A stretch of DNA of 14,011 nt from Nitrososphaerota archaeon (GTDB lineage Archaea > Thermoproteota > Bathyarchaeia > Bathyarchaeales > Bathycorpusculaceae): contig JAIRJY010000028.1 of the NCBI GenBank assembly GCA_031260365.1, positions 1 through 14,011 on the forward strand, given 5' to 3'. The stretch's first letter is position 1. Every line of letters begins with the position of its first letter. The notes under the pieces are model-generated. The model was not told where the DNA came from and ran no database searches. It saw only the letters and a list, made by a program, of their open reading frames with translations. The translations under genes and the position numbers were made by a program. Positions 6,483-14,011 of the stretch are shown piece by piece.

Positions 6483-6494
6483 AAGGTATACCTT
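6483..6494. repeat. AAGGTATACCTT palindrome near the cdhA promoter region
   Basis: A perfect 12-bp palindrome 13 bases upstream of a TATA-like TTTTTAAA (6508-6515). The same half-sites recur in the other orientation at 6352-6364 (ACCTT-ATC-AAGGT). Its place beside a possible promoter suggests a regulator-binding site for the cdh operon. Confidence 0.4.
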
Positions 6495-6579
6495 GTTATA
6501 ATAATACTTTTTAAAGAGTAATACTGCATTTTTTAAACTGTGCGTATAACATACTTTTGATGCTGCTATGTCCTAAACG

Positions 6580-6587
6580 TTTAAAAT
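6580..6587 (+). promoter_or_regulatory. Candidate TATA box of the cdh operon
   Basis: TTTAAAAT preceded by CCTAAACG, a passable BRE-like context. Counting about 25 bases on gives a start near 6608-6612 and a leader of 20-25 bases carrying the GAGAGGT ribosome binding site. An alternative box, TTTTTAAA at 6508-6515, would give a leader of about 100 bases. Confidence 0.45.
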
Positions 6588-6611
6588 AGTGTAAATTAAA
6601 AATTACAACCA

Positions 6612-6627
6612 AACCTTTAGAGAGGTT
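6612..6627 (+). promoter_or_regulatory. Hairpin overlapping the cdhA ribosome binding site
   Basis: AACCT (6612-6616) can pair with AGGTT (6623-6627) around a six-base loop. The 3' arm contains the AGAGGT that serves as Shine-Dalgarno for the TTG start at 6633. The stem is short, so it may only weakly mask the site, but the placement is notable. Confidence 0.35.
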
Positions 6628-6632
6628 AGAAA

Positions 6633-8981
6633 TTGACAACTAAAAATGTTCATATTAAGATAGATGAAATGAAGACCAATAACGGTCTTGTTAAAAATCT
6701 CGAGTTGTCCATTGGTAAAGTTATCAACGAAAATTATAACGAGCCTATGGGACCAACTCCGATGCCCTCCGTGACTGCTCTTAGAGATTGGGACTTAAAA
6801 CTTCTCAATAAATACAAAGCCTTTTACATGCCTGATTGTGACTCGTGTTGTCTTTGTACCTTTGGCAAATGTGATTTAACGGCTGGACGACGTGGAGCAT
6901 GCGGATTGAACATAGAAGCTCAATCATCACGTATTGTAACAATCGCTTGTTCTATCGGTGCCGCATGTCATTCAGCACACTCGCGTCACTTGGTTCATCA
7001 CCTAATCGAAAAATATGGGCGACGATATCCATTAGATGTCGGAGGTTTAAACATCAAAGTTGAAGCTCCCATCACACGGCTTGTAACAGGTATTAAACCT
7101 GAAACACTCGGAGACTTAGACGACGTTTTAGCATATGTCGAAGAACAAATCACACAAGTTTTAGCCGCTGCCCACACCGGTCAAGAAGCAAATTCTACAG
7201 ATTTTAGTTCAAAATCATTACATGTTGGCATGTGTGACCACATCGGTATGGAAGTAGGCGACATCGCACAAATCTCTGCTTTTAACTATCCAAAAGCAGA
7301 CCCAGAAGCACCACTTGTCAAACTTGGTATCGGAAGTGTCGATCGCACGAAACCTGTAATCATGTGCATCGGTCACAATGTTGTTCCCTCAATAGGCATT
7401 ATTGATTATGCAAAAGAACAAAAAGTTGATGATAGCATAGAAGTGGTCGGTCTATGTTGCACTGCCCATGATATAACACGTTATTACACCCGTGCCAGAA
7501 TAGTCGGTCCAATCAGCTGGGAACTTCGATTCATTCGCGCAGGATTAGCTGATATAGTTGTGCTTGATGAACAATGTGTTAGAACCGATGTTGCTGATGA
7601 AGCAGCAAAAGTTGGTTCACCAGTTATCGCAGCTTCAGAAAAGAATTGTGTTGGGTTCAAAAATCGCACAAACGATTCAACCGACGCAATTGTTGACGAC
7701 CTTGTTAGCGGTAGAGTTGCCGGTGTACTCATTCTTAACCCTGACAAAGTTGGAGAAGTAGCCGTTCGCGTTGCAATGAAAGTTGCACCAATTCGTAAAC
7801 ACAAAAATGTTCTACCAACAGTAGATGAAGTTGTTGCATTTGCAAAAACTTGTACACTATGTAACCAATGTCAACGAAATTGCCCACAAGATTATGCGAT
7901 TCCAGCCGCAATGAAAGCCGCTGCTACAGGCGATATATCAAAATTAACTGAACTCTATGAAGTCTGCATCGGATGTGGAAGATGCGAACAAGTATGTCCA
8001 CAAAAAATTGTGATTCATAGTCTCATCATTAAAGCAGGTGAAAAAGCAATGTATAGCGAAGACAACTTGTGCCGAAGCGGAAGAGGTGCTGTTTCAGACG
8101 TTGAAATTCGCAGCGTTGGTGGACCAATCGTTCTAGGAGAAATTCCTGGAATCATAGCAATGGTTGGTTGTAGCAATTATCCAAAAGGCGGTAAAGATGT
8201 CTATGATATTGCAAGAGAATTCGCCAGCAGAAGATACATAGTTGTAGTGTCAGGTTGTAGCGCAATGGCGGCAGGTAGCTACCGCAACAGCGACGGACAA
8301 ACACTTTATGAAGAATTCCCTGGAGGCTTTGAAGCTGGAGGAGTTCTTAACGTTGGTTCATGTGTTGCAAACAGCCACATAGCAGGTGCAGCCATCAAAG
8401 TAGCAAACATATTTGCAAAACGCAACCTACGAGGAAACTATGAAGAAATTGCAGACTATATCCACAATCGACTAGGCGCAGTTGGCTTAGCTTGGGGTGC
8501 ATACTCCCAAAAAGCAGCTGCAATTGCTGCTGGATTCTGGCGTTTAGGCGTACCAGTAGTAGTAGGTCCACACGGAAGCAAATATAGGCATGCATTAATG
8601 GGCAGAAAAGATAACCCTGAGAACTGGAACGTTATTGATGCCCGCACAGGCGAAACTGTCAATGGCGGACCTGCACCAGAACACCTCTTTAGCGTAATGG
8701 AAACTAAAGAAGAGTGTATCGTTCAAATGTCAAAACTCGTAATAAGACCAAACGATACTTGGAAAGGTCGCGCAGGAAAACTTAGTCATTATATCGACCT
8801 ACACAAACGATACATGGGTGTAATGCCAGATGACATACACCTTTTCATCAGGACACCTGCAGATATACCTATTACAATGAAAGATGAAATCCAGAAAATC
8901 CTTACGGAACGCAACTGGAAAGAAACAACAATTCCGGACCCAACATTACTTCCAAGAATGGTCCGAAAAATGAAGGAGTAA
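6633..8981 (+). CDS. cdhA: ACDS complex alpha subunit (CO dehydrogenase)
   Basis: A 782-residue catalytic alpha subunit of the archaeal acetyl-CoA decarbonylase/synthase, interconverting CO2 and CO at a Ni-Fe-S C-cluster. Seen: an N-terminal cysteine cluster (C69, C72, C73, C75, C80, C90) for the B/D clusters; H248 in CIGHNV, C276, C315, C513, C542 and C577 as candidate C-cluster ligands; and two ferredoxin-type 4Fe-4S motifs (C407-C410-C413-C417 and C445-C448-C451-C455), which mark the archaeal form and are absent from bacterial CooS. Length is close to methanogen CdhA (about 800). The start is TTG, chosen because GAGAGGT lies seven bases upstream; the first in-frame ATG comes at codon 13 without such a site. 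It is the first gene of a tight five-gene operon. No ligand appears lost. Confidence 0.96.
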   Translation: MTTKNVHIKIDEMKTNNGLVKNLELSIGKVINENYNEPMGPTPMPSVTALRDWDLKLLNKYKAFYMPDCDSCCLCTFGKCDLTAGRRGACGLNIEAQSSRIVTIACSIGAACHSAHSRHLVHHLIEKYGRRYPLDVGGLNIKVEAPITRLVTGIKPETLGDLDDVLAYVEEQITQVLAAAHTGQEANSTDFSSKSLHVGMCDHIGMEVGDIAQISAFNYPKADPEAPLVKLGIGSVDRTKPVIMCIGHNVVPSIGIIDYAKEQKVDDSIEVVGLCCTAHDITRYYTRARIVGPISWELRFIRAGLADIVVLDEQCVRTDVADEAAKVGSPVIAASEKNCVGFKNRTNDSTDAIVDDLVSGRVAGVLILNPDKVGEVAVRVAMKVAPIRKHKNVLPTVDEVVAFAKTCTLCNQCQRNCPQDYAIPAAMKAAATGDISKLTELYEVCIGCGRCEQVCPQKIVIHSLIIKAGEKAMYSEDNLCRSGRGAVSDVEIRSVGGPIVLGEIPGIIAMVGCSNYPKGGKDVYDIAREFASRRYIVVVSGCSAMAAGSYRNSDGQTLYEEFPGGFEAGGVLNVGSCVANSHIAGAAIKVANIFAKRNLRGNYEEIADYIHNRLGAVGLAWGAYSQKAAAIAAGFWRLGVPVVVGPHGSKYRHALMGRKDNPENWNVIDARTGETVNGGPAPEHLFSVMETKEECIVQMSKLVIRPNDTWKGRAGKLSHYIDLHKRYMGVMPDDIHLFIRTPADIPITMKDEIQKILTERNWKETTIPDPTLLPRMVRKMKE

Positions 8982-8996
8982 ATGGAGGAAAAAGAT

Positions 8997-9536
8997 ATGT
9001 CTTGTGAACCATGGCAATGTGCAGAAATAGCTGCCACAAAAAAAGCAAACCCAATACAAAAACCTGAAATCGCAGTAGCAATGATGCAAAAAGCAGCCCG
9101 CCCAATTATTATTGCGGGAAGCAACCTAACCGAAAGATTCATGGAAGGTCGTCCAGCAATCGACTTCATAATCGAGCTCGCAAAAGCAAGCAAAATCCCA
9201 GTAGTCGCGACCGCTCATATGGTGGGCGAATTCGTAAAACGTGGGTATCACCCAGCAGCGTTTATGAATGCAATGGCTATTGGTCAACGTGTTGTAGACC
9301 CAACATGGATGGGACTTGATGGTAAAGGTCACCCCGATCTTGTAATTATGGTCGGTATGCCCTACTATATGCAAGCTTTAATTCTTTCAGGACTAAAACA
9401 TTTTGCACCCACACTAAAAACCATGACTCTTGATAACATGTATCATGTTCATGCAAGCTGGTCTTTCCCAAACGCCAGTCTCGAAGTTTGGGCAACCAAT
9501 CTTAAAGTAATGACCACTACATTTGGAGGAAACTAA
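8997..9536 (+). CDS. cdhB: ACDS complex epsilon subunit
   Basis: A 179-residue small subunit that binds CdhA in the alpha2-epsilon2 CO dehydrogenase component and is thought to help electron transfer or flavin contact. Seen: ARPIIIAGSNLTE at the first strand-turn of its Rossmann-like fold, PVVATAHMVGEFVKRGY, HPDLVIMVGMPYYMQALILSGLKHFAP, and a terminal WATNLKVM. I prefer ATG at 8997 because GGAGG sits eight bases upstream; another ATG at 8982, directly after the cdhA stop, would add five residues but has a GGAG only three bases away. It lies between cdhA and cdhC as in methanogens, and its stop is one base before the cdhC start, so translation is probably coupled. Confidence 0.92.
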   Translation: MSCEPWQCAEIAATKKANPIQKPEIAVAMMQKAARPIIIAGSNLTERFMEGRPAIDFIIELAKASKIPVVATAHMVGEFVKRGYHPAAFMNAMAIGQRVVDPTWMGLDGKGHPDLVIMVGMPYYMQALILSGLKHFAPTLKTMTLDNMYHVHASWSFPNASLEVWATNLKVMTTTFGGN

Positions 9537-9537
9537 A

Positions 9538-10929
9538 ATGTCAATGTTTAAAGATATACCAGTAGAAGTTGGCGTAATATACGAAGGAGAACGTATCCGA
9601 CGAAACGATATGCAAATCGAGCTCGGCGGACCATCAGTCGACAAAAAGTTTGAAATCGCAAAAGTAAAACCAATGGATCAAATCGAAGACGGTAGAGTCT
9701 TCATTGTTGGTCCAGACATAAAAGATCTCAAAGAAGGCGGGGTGTACCCGTTAGGTATTCTAATTGAAGCCGCAGGTGTACAACTTGATGCTGGACTTGA
9801 AGGTGTGATTGAAAGACGACTGCACGGTTATCTAAACTATATTGAAGGCTTTATGCACTTAAATCAGAGATATGACATCTGGATGCGTATTGGCAAAAAA
9901 TCCTTCCAAAAAGGACTAAACAGTTTTGAAATAGTGGGCAAAGTTCTCTACAGACTATTCAAAAACGAGTTATCGATAATTGAAAAATTGCAAATCACTT
10001 TCATAACCGACCAAACAAAAATCAATGAATATTACTCAGAAGCTCTCGCATCTTACGAAGCTCGTGATGCAAAAGCACGTGGTCTAAAAGATAGTGAAGT
10101 AGACACATTCTATGGCTGTGTTCTCTGTCAATCATTTGCACCAAGCCACGTTTGTGTTATTACACCACAAAGATACAGTAACTGTGGAGCTATAAGCTGG
10201 TTTGATGGTAAAGCATCCGCTAGTATTGATCCTAAAGGTCCAATTTTCGCAATTCCAAGAGGCGAAATGATTAACGAAGAAAAAGGTGAATTCAGTGGAA
10301 TCAACGAGACAGCAAAAAAACGTAGCATGGGCGAAGTAACTAAAGTCTGGTTATACACGGCGTTTGATCATCCACACACTTCTTGTGGCTGCTTCGAAGC
10401 AGTGACATTCTACATTCCAGAAGTTGATGGTTTTGGAATCGTTCAAAGAAACTTTAAAGGCGCAACAGTCAACGGCTTACCCTTTAGTACATTAGCCGAC
10501 TCAACAGCTGGAGGTCGTCAAATCGATGGTTTCCACGGTATGTCACTTGAATATATGCGAAGCAGCAAATTTTTCGCAGCAGATGGTGGATGGAACAGAG
10601 TCGTTTGGGTGCCTAAAGAGGTTAAAGAAAAAGTTAAGGACTTTATTCCAAAAGACATAATTGATAAAATTGCAACAGAAGAAGTGGCAAAAAATATTGA
10701 CGAACTTAAAGCGTTCCTTAAAGACAAAAACCACCCAATCGTTGCAAAATGGGTTACCGAAGAAACTACACCAACAACAGCAACAACTGAAGACGAAACA
10801 ATGCCAGTTATGACTGCGTCAACTTTACCGATATCTGCAGGCGGCTTTAGAATTATACTGACAGACGCTAAAATTTATGCTTCAAAAGTTGTAATCAAGA
10901 AAGATGAAACAAAAGCAGAAAAACGGTGA
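9538..10929 (+). CDS. cdhC: ACDS complex beta subunit (acetyl-CoA synthase)
   Basis: A 463-residue beta subunit that makes or cleaves acetyl-CoA from CO, a methyl group and CoA at the Ni-Ni-4Fe4S A-cluster. Seen: the A-cluster cysteines C194 and C197 in GCVLCQSFAPSH and C283 and C285 in TSCGCFEA, with SNCGAISWFDG between them, and the long conserved GGRQIDGFHGMSLEYMRSSKF region cut here to its core GFHGMSLEYM. The N-terminal domain that binds CODH in bacterial AcsB is absent, as usual in archaea. A Thr/Pro/Glu linker (about 408-423) leads to a conserved end with FRIILTDAKIYASKVVI. ATG at 9538 has GGAGGA seven bases upstream; an earlier in-frame TTG overlaps that site and is unlikely. Confidence 0.96.
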   Translation: MSMFKDIPVEVGVIYEGERIRRNDMQIELGGPSVDKKFEIAKVKPMDQIEDGRVFIVGPDIKDLKEGGVYPLGILIEAAGVQLDAGLEGVIERRLHGYLNYIEGFMHLNQRYDIWMRIGKKSFQKGLNSFEIVGKVLYRLFKNELSIIEKLQITFITDQTKINEYYSEALASYEARDAKARGLKDSEVDTFYGCVLCQSFAPSHVCVITPQRYSNCGAISWFDGKASASIDPKGPIFAIPRGEMINEEKGEFSGINETAKKRSMGEVTKVWLYTAFDHPHTSCGCFEAVTFYIPEVDGFGIVQRNFKGATVNGLPFSTLADSTAGGRQIDGFHGMSLEYMRSSKFFAADGGWNRVVWVPKEVKEKVKDFIPKDIIDKIATEEVAKNIDELKAFLKDKNHPIVAKWVTEETTPTTATTEDETMPVMTASTLPISAGGFRIILTDAKIYASKVVIKKDETKAEKR

Positions 10930-10935
10930 GTACTA

Positions 10936-12141
10936 TTGACAGATAAAAAGGACGACAAAAACGCTGGAATAGATGTAACAGCATTACTGGAACTTCTCAC
11001 GAAATTCCAGAACTGTGAATTACATGATTTCCAGTTAGAAACTAAAAATTTGGAGTTAAGAGTTGATGGTGGCTTTGCAAGCTTACCTGGGCTTAAACTC
11101 CCAAATGTAGTACCAACAAAACCTGCCGCTTTACTACAACAAAATTTCACTTTGCCAATTGAAAACTATCCAAGTAGTATAACTGAAGTGAAACTTGGTG
11201 CAACAAAAAGTGAAGGTGGTACTCGTGGAAGAAGCTTTACGCTTGGCGGAGAAAAATCTCCTGCTTTTTACACTTTTGAAAGCCCTGTAATCCATAAACC
11301 TGTTGTAACCTTAGATGTTTTTGACATGGAAGTACCTCTGTCAAAAGCCGTAAAAATGCATGTAAAAGAAGTTATGGGTGACCCTGCAGCTTGGGCAAAA
11401 CTTGCGGTCGAAAAATTCGGTGCAGATATGGTAACAATCCACTTAATTAGCATAGACCCTTTACTGAAAGATGCTTCTGCAAAATCAACCCTAAAAACAA
11501 TTGAGAACGTAATGCAAGCAGTTGATGTTCCTCTTGTAATAGGTGGATGTGGTGACCCTGAAAAGGACACAGCATTGTTTGAAGAGGTATCTCAAGCATT
11601 TCCAGGAGAAAGATTCCTACTTAGTTCATTTACACGAGACATGAACATCGAAAACATTGCAAAACTTGCAAAGAAAAACAACCACGCCGTTTTAGCTTTC
11701 ACACCAATGGACTTAAACATGGCAAGAGAGCTTAATCGCAAACTCTACGACTACCTTGGCAGAGAAGACATAGTTATGGACTTATCTACTGCCGCATTAG
11801 GCTACGGTTTAGACTACGCGTTCACCAACATGGAACGTGCAAGACTATCTGGTCTATTAGGTGATGCTGAACTCGCGCACCCTATGTCATCTGGAACAAC
11901 CAACGCTTGGGCAGCACGCGAAGCTTGGCTGAAAATGGATGATAAATGGGAACCACGTGAACTCAGAGGTCCATTATGGGAAGTAACTACTGCATTAACG
12001 CTGCTGCTCTCAGGTGTAGACATTTTCATGATGATACACCCTGCTGCAGTAAAAACACTCAAAGATGTCATCAACAACTTGTCCAGCGGCAAAAAAGCTG
12101 ATCCCAGCAAATACCTAGACTGGGTCTCAGCTAAAATTTAA
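10936..12141 (+). CDS. cdhD: ACDS complex delta subunit (corrinoid protein small subunit)
   Basis: A 401-residue delta subunit, partner of CdhE in the corrinoid iron-sulfur protein that carries the methyl group from methyl-pterin to CdhC. Seen: a variable N-terminal part with LELRVDGG, the family segment LGGEKSPAFYTFE (103-115), a TIM barrel starting at VTLDVFDMEVP (124), GADMVTIHLISIDP, PLVIGGCGDPEKD (199-211), STAALGYGLDYAFTNMER, and LSGVDIFMMIHPAA near the end. It is slightly shorter than methanogen CdhD, the difference lying in the N-terminal part. The start is TTG at 10936 with GGTGAG six bases upstream, overlapping the cdhC stop. Its neighbours on both sides are other ACDS subunits. The identification is secure. 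Confidence 0.94.
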   Translation: MTDKKDDKNAGIDVTALLELLTKFQNCELHDFQLETKNLELRVDGGFASLPGLKLPNVVPTKPAALLQQNFTLPIENYPSSITEVKLGATKSEGGTRGRSFTLGGEKSPAFYTFESPVIHKPVVTLDVFDMEVPLSKAVKMHVKEVMGDPAAWAKLAVEKFGADMVTIHLISIDPLLKDASAKSTLKTIENVMQAVDVPLVIGGCGDPEKDTALFEEVSQAFPGERFLLSSFTRDMNIENIAKLAKKNNHAVLAFTPMDLNMARELNRKLYDYLGREDIVMDLSTAALGYGLDYAFTNMERARLSGLLGDAELAHPMSSGTTNAWAAREAWLKMDDKWEPRELRGPLWEVTTALTLLLSGVDIFMMIHPAAVKTLKDVINNLSSGKKADPSKYLDWVSAKI

Positions 12142-12157
12142 ACTGGAGGAAAAGAGT

Positions 12158-13576
12158 ATGAGTCAAAAAGCTCCAAAGAAAGAATTAAGTCCTATAGACA
12201 TTTATAAACTGCTCCCGAAAACAAACTGTAAGGAATGCAATCAAGAAAACTGTATGGCTTTTGCAACTAAACTAGTTGCGCGTGAAGTAAATGTTGATCA
12301 CTGTAAACCTTTACAAAAAGCAGAATATGCAAAGGCTTTTAATACATTGCACGATTTGCTCAAACCACCAGTGAAAGAGGTCATAATTGGTGTCGGTGAC
12401 AAAGCCTGTCATGTTGGCGGAAAACTTGTTATGTATCGACATGAATTCACCTATTTCAATCCAACTGCAATTGCAATTGACGTAACTGACGAAATGACTG
12501 ATACAGAAATAGTCAGCCGCATAAAAAGCACAGAAGGCTTTACTTATGAATACATCGGCAACACATTAAAACTTGACATGATTGCAGTTCGTTCAACATC
12601 TGGTGATGCTGACAAATTCAAAAACTGTGTCAAAAAAGTTTCAGAAACAACCAACTTACCTCTGATATTATGCGCTTTAAATGCTTCAGTTATTGAAGCA
12701 GGTGTAATGGTTATTCCAAAATCGCGCTCACTGCTTTATGCTGCAACGTTAACTAACTGGAAAGACATGGCAGAATTAGCTCTAATGTATAACTGTCCAC
12801 TTGTGGCTTCTGCACCAAACGATTTAAACGGTCTTGCAACACTTGCAAAAACCTTGAAAGCATATGGTGTTCAAGATTTAGTCCTTGATCCTGGTACCTT
12901 CTTCAATGACGGTTTAGTTGATACGTTAAACAATTTCACTATGCTTAGAAGGGCTGCAATAAAAGTCGGTGACGAATTATCTGGTTTCCCACTGCTTGGT
13001 TTGCCTCTATCAATATGGACAAACAAAGGTGATTTAGCTGATGACTTAGTCAAATGGCGTGAAGCATATGTAGCAGGCATGCTCATCACCAGATTCACAG
13101 ACATAATTATACTTCATAGCACAGAAGGTTGGGTACAACTACCAAATGTTATTCTACGACAAAATATCTATACAGACCCACGTAAACCAGTCGCTGTCGC
13201 AGCCGGTTTTAAAGCATTCGGAACACCAAACGAAAACTCACCAGTCTTCTTTACATCAAACTTTGCGTTAACCTACTACACCGTTGCAGCAGACCTTGAG
13301 AGCAGCAAAACTAGTGCATATCTAATTATCGTTGACGCAGAAGGCAGTGCAATTGACAGTGGTGTCGCAGGACGTAAACTAACAGCAGAAAAAGTTTCAG
13401 ACGCAATCAAAGCTACAGGCATCGAAAACAAAGTAAAACACCGTAAAATTATCATCCCCGGCAAAGCCTCACGTATCAGCGGCGAAATAGAAGAACTCAG
13501 CAACTGGAAAGTTTTGGTTGGTCCACGTGACAGCAGTGAGATAGCAAAATATCTCATTGACAAATGGCAGCCATAA
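12158..13576 (+). CDS. cdhE: ACDS complex gamma subunit (corrinoid protein large subunit)
   Basis: A 472-residue gamma subunit holding the 4Fe-4S cluster and corrinoid of the methyl-carrying iron-sulfur protein. Seen: the N-terminal cluster motif C24-x2-C27-x4-C32-x16-C49 (PKTNCKECNQENCMAF), then GVGDKACHVGGKLVMYRHE, a TIM barrel with GDADKFKNCVKKV, PLILCALNASVIEAGV and LVLDPGTF, and a C-terminal corrinoid-binding part with YFTS-type segments (PVFFTSNFALTYYTV) and VAGRKLTAEKV. Its length is close to that of methanogen CdhE. ATG at 12158 has GGAGG nine bases upstream. It follows cdhD by 16 bases and is the last gene of the operon, ending in a strong T-tract. No methyltransferase gene follows. 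Confidence 0.95.
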   Translation: MSQKAPKKELSPIDIYKLLPKTNCKECNQENCMAFATKLVAREVNVDHCKPLQKAEYAKAFNTLHDLLKPPVKEVIIGVGDKACHVGGKLVMYRHEFTYFNPTAIAIDVTDEMTDTEIVSRIKSTEGFTYEYIGNTLKLDMIAVRSTSGDADKFKNCVKKVSETTNLPLILCALNASVIEAGVMVIPKSRSLLYAATLTNWKDMAELALMYNCPLVASAPNDLNGLATLAKTLKAYGVQDLVLDPGTFFNDGLVDTLNNFTMLRRAAIKVGDELSGFPLLGLPLSIWTNKGDLADDLVKWREAYVAGMLITRFTDIIILHSTEGWVQLPNVILRQNIYTDPRKPVAVAAGFKAFGTPNENSPVFFTSNFALTYYTVAADLESSKTSAYLIIVDAEGSAIDSGVAGRKLTAEKVSDAIKATGIENKVKHRKIIIPGKASRISGEIEELSNWKVLVGPRDSSEIAKYLIDKWQP

Positions 13577-13578
13577 CT

Positions 13579-13600
13579 TCTCTTTTTTCTTTCCTTTTTT
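13579..13600 (+). terminator. T-tract terminator of the cdh operon
   Basis: Two bases after the cdhE stop the coding strand has a pyrimidine run with two blocks of six Ts. This is the typical archaeal intrinsic termination signal. It lies between convergent genes and supports the view that the cdh transcript ends here. Confidence 0.65.
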
Positions 13601-13633
13601 GTTAGTTTCTTGAAATTATTTAATGCAGTACTA

Positions 13634-14011
13634 CTATGGTAATGCTGTGGAAGTGTTCCACAGAAATTGAAAGTATTCGCGTGCAAAACTTACTATACCT
13701 ATATGATCGCTCCAAATTACAAGGTTTGGTTTATCATCACCTAAGAAAAGCATAGCTTCTTTTTCATCCACAATAATGCCGCCGCCAAACATGTGATCAC
13801 GTTGTCGTATTTCACTAATGTTTTGATATTTAACTTCCACATCGGTAGTGTTACCTGTTATCATGAGTTGAATAGTGATATTCTTTTTTAGACTGTTAAG
13901 CCAAGGTACTGCTATGGTAATTATTGGTTTAGCAAATTTTGGTGCTGCAACAACTATTTCTTTAGAAGCCATTTTAAGCATCTCATCGAGTTTAGTTAAA
14001 ACAGCTTGTTG
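13634..14011 (-). CDS. TrmB-family regulator, C-terminal part (cut by window edge)
   Basis: The reverse strand is open from the window edge to TAG at 13634, giving 125 codons; the frame stays open past the internal Met at 13981, so the true start lies outside. Seen: a helix (LTKLDEMLKMASKEIVVAAP) followed by VPWLNSLKKNITIQLMITG, an MFGGGIIVDEKEAMLFLGD strand pair and a terminal WSDHIGIVSFAREYFQFLW. This order is typical of the PLD-like effector domain that follows the winged helix in archaeal TrmB-like transcription regulators. The DNA-binding part would lie to the right. It converges on cdhE, so it could regulate the operon, but adjacency is the only evidence. A stand-alone PLD-like protein is the alternative. 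Confidence 0.65.
   Translation of the reverse strand, partial: QQAVLTKLDEMLKMASKEIVVAAPKFAKPIITIAVPWLNSLKKNITIQLMITGNTTDVEVKYQNISEIRQRDHMFGGGIIVDEKEAMLFLGDDKPNLVIWSDHIGIVSFAREYFQFLWNTSTALP

Larger units (their letters stand above)
5867..6632. other. Long intergenic region upstream of the cdh operon
   Basis: This 766-bp stretch lies between divergent genes and is unusually long. It holds several symmetrical elements (5982-6012, 6155-6172, 6352-6364, 6483-6494, each described elsewhere), several TATA-like boxes, and the inferred cdhA promoter. Reading frames exist on both strands (5896-6159 reverse, 6212-6514 forward) but have no ribosome binding site, recognisable domain or convincing composition. 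It probably combines promoters for both genes with regulatory sites, and perhaps remains of decayed coding sequence. Confidence 0.5.

Noticed and set aside
6212..6514. 100-codon forward reading frame in the cdhA upstream gap
   Set aside because: It starts at TTG without a Shine-Dalgarno and matches no family. The part around GETLEILLEDLTVKID looks protein-like, so a decayed gene is possible but not supportable.
7484..7804. Long reading frames antisense to cdhA (and similar ones antisense to cdhB-cdhE)
   Set aside because: They lie wholly inside well-identified ACDS genes and have shadow-type composition (Ser/Thr/Ala/Pro-rich), with no independent start signals.
1..14011. CRISPR arrays, insertion sequences, integrase or prophage signs
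   Set aside because: No regularly spaced repeats, transposase or attachment-site duplications were found on either strand.

Overview
The window looks like a low-GC archaeal chromosome segment built around the carbonyl branch of the Wood-Ljungdahl pathway. Archaeal ancestry is supported by a five-subunit acetyl-CoA decarbonylase/synthase (ACDS, CdhA-E), a deoxyhypusine synthase fragment, a coenzyme F420 ligase (CofE), a TrmB-type regulator fragment, GGAGG/GGTGA-type ribosome binding sites and TTG starts. The mix of an archaeal ACDS, a MetF-like protein and a signal-peptide plus C-terminal-anchor surface protein is reminiscent of Bathyarchaeia (MCG). That placement is inference; no phylogeny was possible here.

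Layout. Positions 1-2359 hold a leftward block: a MetF-like protein closed by a hairpin/U-tract terminator, then CofE, an SCP2-like protein and the 5' end of deoxyhypusine synthase, which runs off the left edge. A 430-bp divergent region (2360-2789) precedes two rightward CooC-like ATPases (2790-4353). Next come a 436-bp convergent gap with an 11-bp inverted repeat, a leftward gene of unknown function for a secreted, membrane-anchored protein (4790-5866), and a 766-bp gap rich in palindromes. The cdhA-cdhB-cdhC-cdhD-cdhE operon then fills 6633-13576 with gaps of 1-16 nt and ends in T-tracts. A leftward TrmB-like regulator fragment occupies the right edge.

How the genes fit together. CdhA/CdhB interconvert CO2 and CO. 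The CdhD/CdhE corrinoid protein carries the methyl group. CdhC joins methyl, CO and CoA at its A-cluster. The CooC pair is a plausible source of nickel for the C-cluster of CdhA and perhaps the A-cluster of CdhC. The MetF-like protein is a candidate for the methylene-to-methyl reduction that feeds the corrinoid protein. All recognisable metal-ligand cysteines of the ACDS are present, so the complex looks functional. I see no clearly novel system. The points most worth following are the two divergent CooC paralogues, the MetF-like protein, and the symmetrical elements upstream of the cdh operon.
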